A program made the translations under genes and the position numbers. A DNA stretch of 5,917 nucleotides from Bacteroidales bacterium UBA4417 (lineage in GTDB: Bacteria > Bacteroidota > Bacteroidia > Bacteroidales > UBA4417), in the NCBI GenBank assembly GCA_002389705.1, contig DGQJ01000082.1:1406-7322 (forward strand), given 5' to 3'. This document shows positions 5,135-5,917 of the stretch, piece by piece. How positions within the stretch are numbered: the stretch's first letter is position 1; each line of letters begins with the position of its first letter. The notes beneath the pieces are model-generated. The model did no database searches, was not told where the DNA came from, and saw only the letters and a list, made by a program, of their open reading frames with translations.

Positions 5135-5917
5135 ATGAAAAAACTCTTTACTACCATACTACTCCTGATTTCAGCCGGCGTCCTTTTTGCACAGCAGGAC
5201 GCCTTATTCAGCCAGTACATGTTTAACAAATTATCTGTGAACCCGGGTTATGCCGGCAGTCGCGACCTGCTTTCGGCTGACCTGATTTATCGCTACCAGT
5301 GGGTTAATATCGACGGCGCGCCAAAAACAATAAGTGCTTCGTTACATTCTCCGCTTAATAACCCGCATCTTGCACTGGGTATGAATATTACCAACGATAA
5401 AATTGGCCCGACCTCGAATACCAGCGCTATGGCTACTTTTGCCTATCGGATACTGTTTCCCAAAAGCAAACTCTCCTTTGGAATTCAGGCTGGTGTAAAA
5501 AGCTGCGATTTTGTGTGGAACGACCTGGTATCGAACGATGAAAACGATCCATTCCTGGTTTACCGCGACCAGTTGCAGAAAAAAGTTGTTCCTGATGCTA
5601 ACTTTGGAGTTTATTATTACTCCGAAAAATTTTATGCCGGTTTATCATCGCGCCAGCTGTTACAAAATCAAACCCTGGTTTTTACGGATACTACAGGTAA
5701 TTCGCAGTTTACCAAACTGATGAGCCACTTTTACGGAATGGCCGGTGCTGCAATTCCATTAAACGAAAACGTGGTCTTCCGCCCATCGTTCCTGGCGAAA
5801 TATGTAAAAAATGCGCCTCCGCAGTTCGATATCAACGCCAGCTTCCTCTTTGCAAACACCTTATGGTTAGGTGCTTCGTATCGTACTGAAAAAGCGGTAT
5901 CCTTTATCACTGAAATA
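5135..5917 (+). CDS. PorP/SprF family type IX secretion system outer-membrane protein, second paralogue (3' end cut by window)
   Basis: An open frame of 261 codons runs from the ATG at 5135 to the window edge with no stop. It is a PorP/SprF-like barrel protein: signal peptide with probable cleavage after Ala19, NPGYAG at 36-41, GAPKT at 61-65, NDKIGP at 87-92, PDANFG plus tyrosine run at 153-162, and FRPS at 215-218. Hand alignment to the PorP at 56-970 gives just over half identical residues, about 64% over the first 110 mature positions. They differ most around residues 130-150 and 180-195, probably extracellular loops. By that alignment about 48 C-terminal residues lie outside the window. 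Inferred: a local paralogue, possibly serving a different T9SS substrate, perhaps with its own OmpA partner downstream. The start is set by the signal peptide; no Shine-Dalgarno sequence is present. Truncation is due to the window, not mutation. Confidence 0.94.
   Translation, partial: MKKLFTTILLLISAGVLFAQQDALFSQYMFNKLSVNPGYAGSRDLLSADLIYRYQWVNIDGAPKTISASLHSPLNNPHLALGMNITNDKIGPTSNTSAMATFAYRILFPKSKLSFGIQAGVKSCDFVWNDLVSNDENDPFLVYRDQLQKKVVPDANFGVYYYSEKFYAGLSSRQLLQNQTLVFTDTTGNSQFTKLMSHFYGMAGAAIPLNENVVFRPSFLAKYVKNAPPQFDINASFLFANTLWLGASYRTEKAVSFITEI

Overview
The window looks like a chromosomal segment from the phylum Bacteroidota. Three things point there: the PorP/SprF outer-membrane family, which is confined to that phylum; an OmpA protein with the TPR / WD40-like / carboxypeptidase-regulatory / OmpA order typical of type IX secretion (T9SS) and gliding loci; and start codons that lack Shine-Dalgarno sequences and sit in A-rich contexts. 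Species cannot be named from the sequence.

Layout. Positions 1-55 are a short leader whose upstream gene lies outside the window. Positions 56-970 (+) encode a complete PorP/SprF-like beta-barrel. After 31 bp, 1002-3599 (+) encodes an 865-residue periplasmic OmpA-family protein with TPRs, a WD40-like propeller, a carboxypeptidase-regulatory-like fold, an OmpA peptidoglycan-binding domain, a Lys/Pro-rich linker and a C-terminal SPOR-like module. A strong stem-loop at 3634-3660 ends this unit. A convergent gene on the minus strand (3727-4413) encodes a Sir2/CobB-type NAD-dependent deacylase. It has the Tyr-x-x-Arg acyl-pocket signature of desuccinylases but lacks most of the usual zinc-binding cysteines. 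Positions 4414-5134 are an AT-rich, gene-poor stretch with inverted repeats, candidate Bacteroidota promoter elements and two doubtful small ORFs. From 5135 (+) a second PorP/SprF paralogue starts and runs off the window after 261 codons.

How the genes fit together. The first PorP and the OmpA protein form a probable operon: an outer-membrane barrel plus a periplasmic partner that anchors it to peptidoglycan. This is the usual accessory or structural module for T9SS substrate secretion or for surface attachment of giant adhesins. The second PorP is just over half identical to the first by hand alignment, so the locus is a local duplication of PorP modules with the sirtuin gene placed in reverse orientation between them. 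No T9SS substrate (C-terminal sorting domain), mobile element, tRNA, rRNA or CRISPR array was seen. I found no clearly undescribed system. The points most worth checking are the extra SPOR-like module, the cysteine-poor zinc region of the sirtuin, and the structured leader of the second porP gene.
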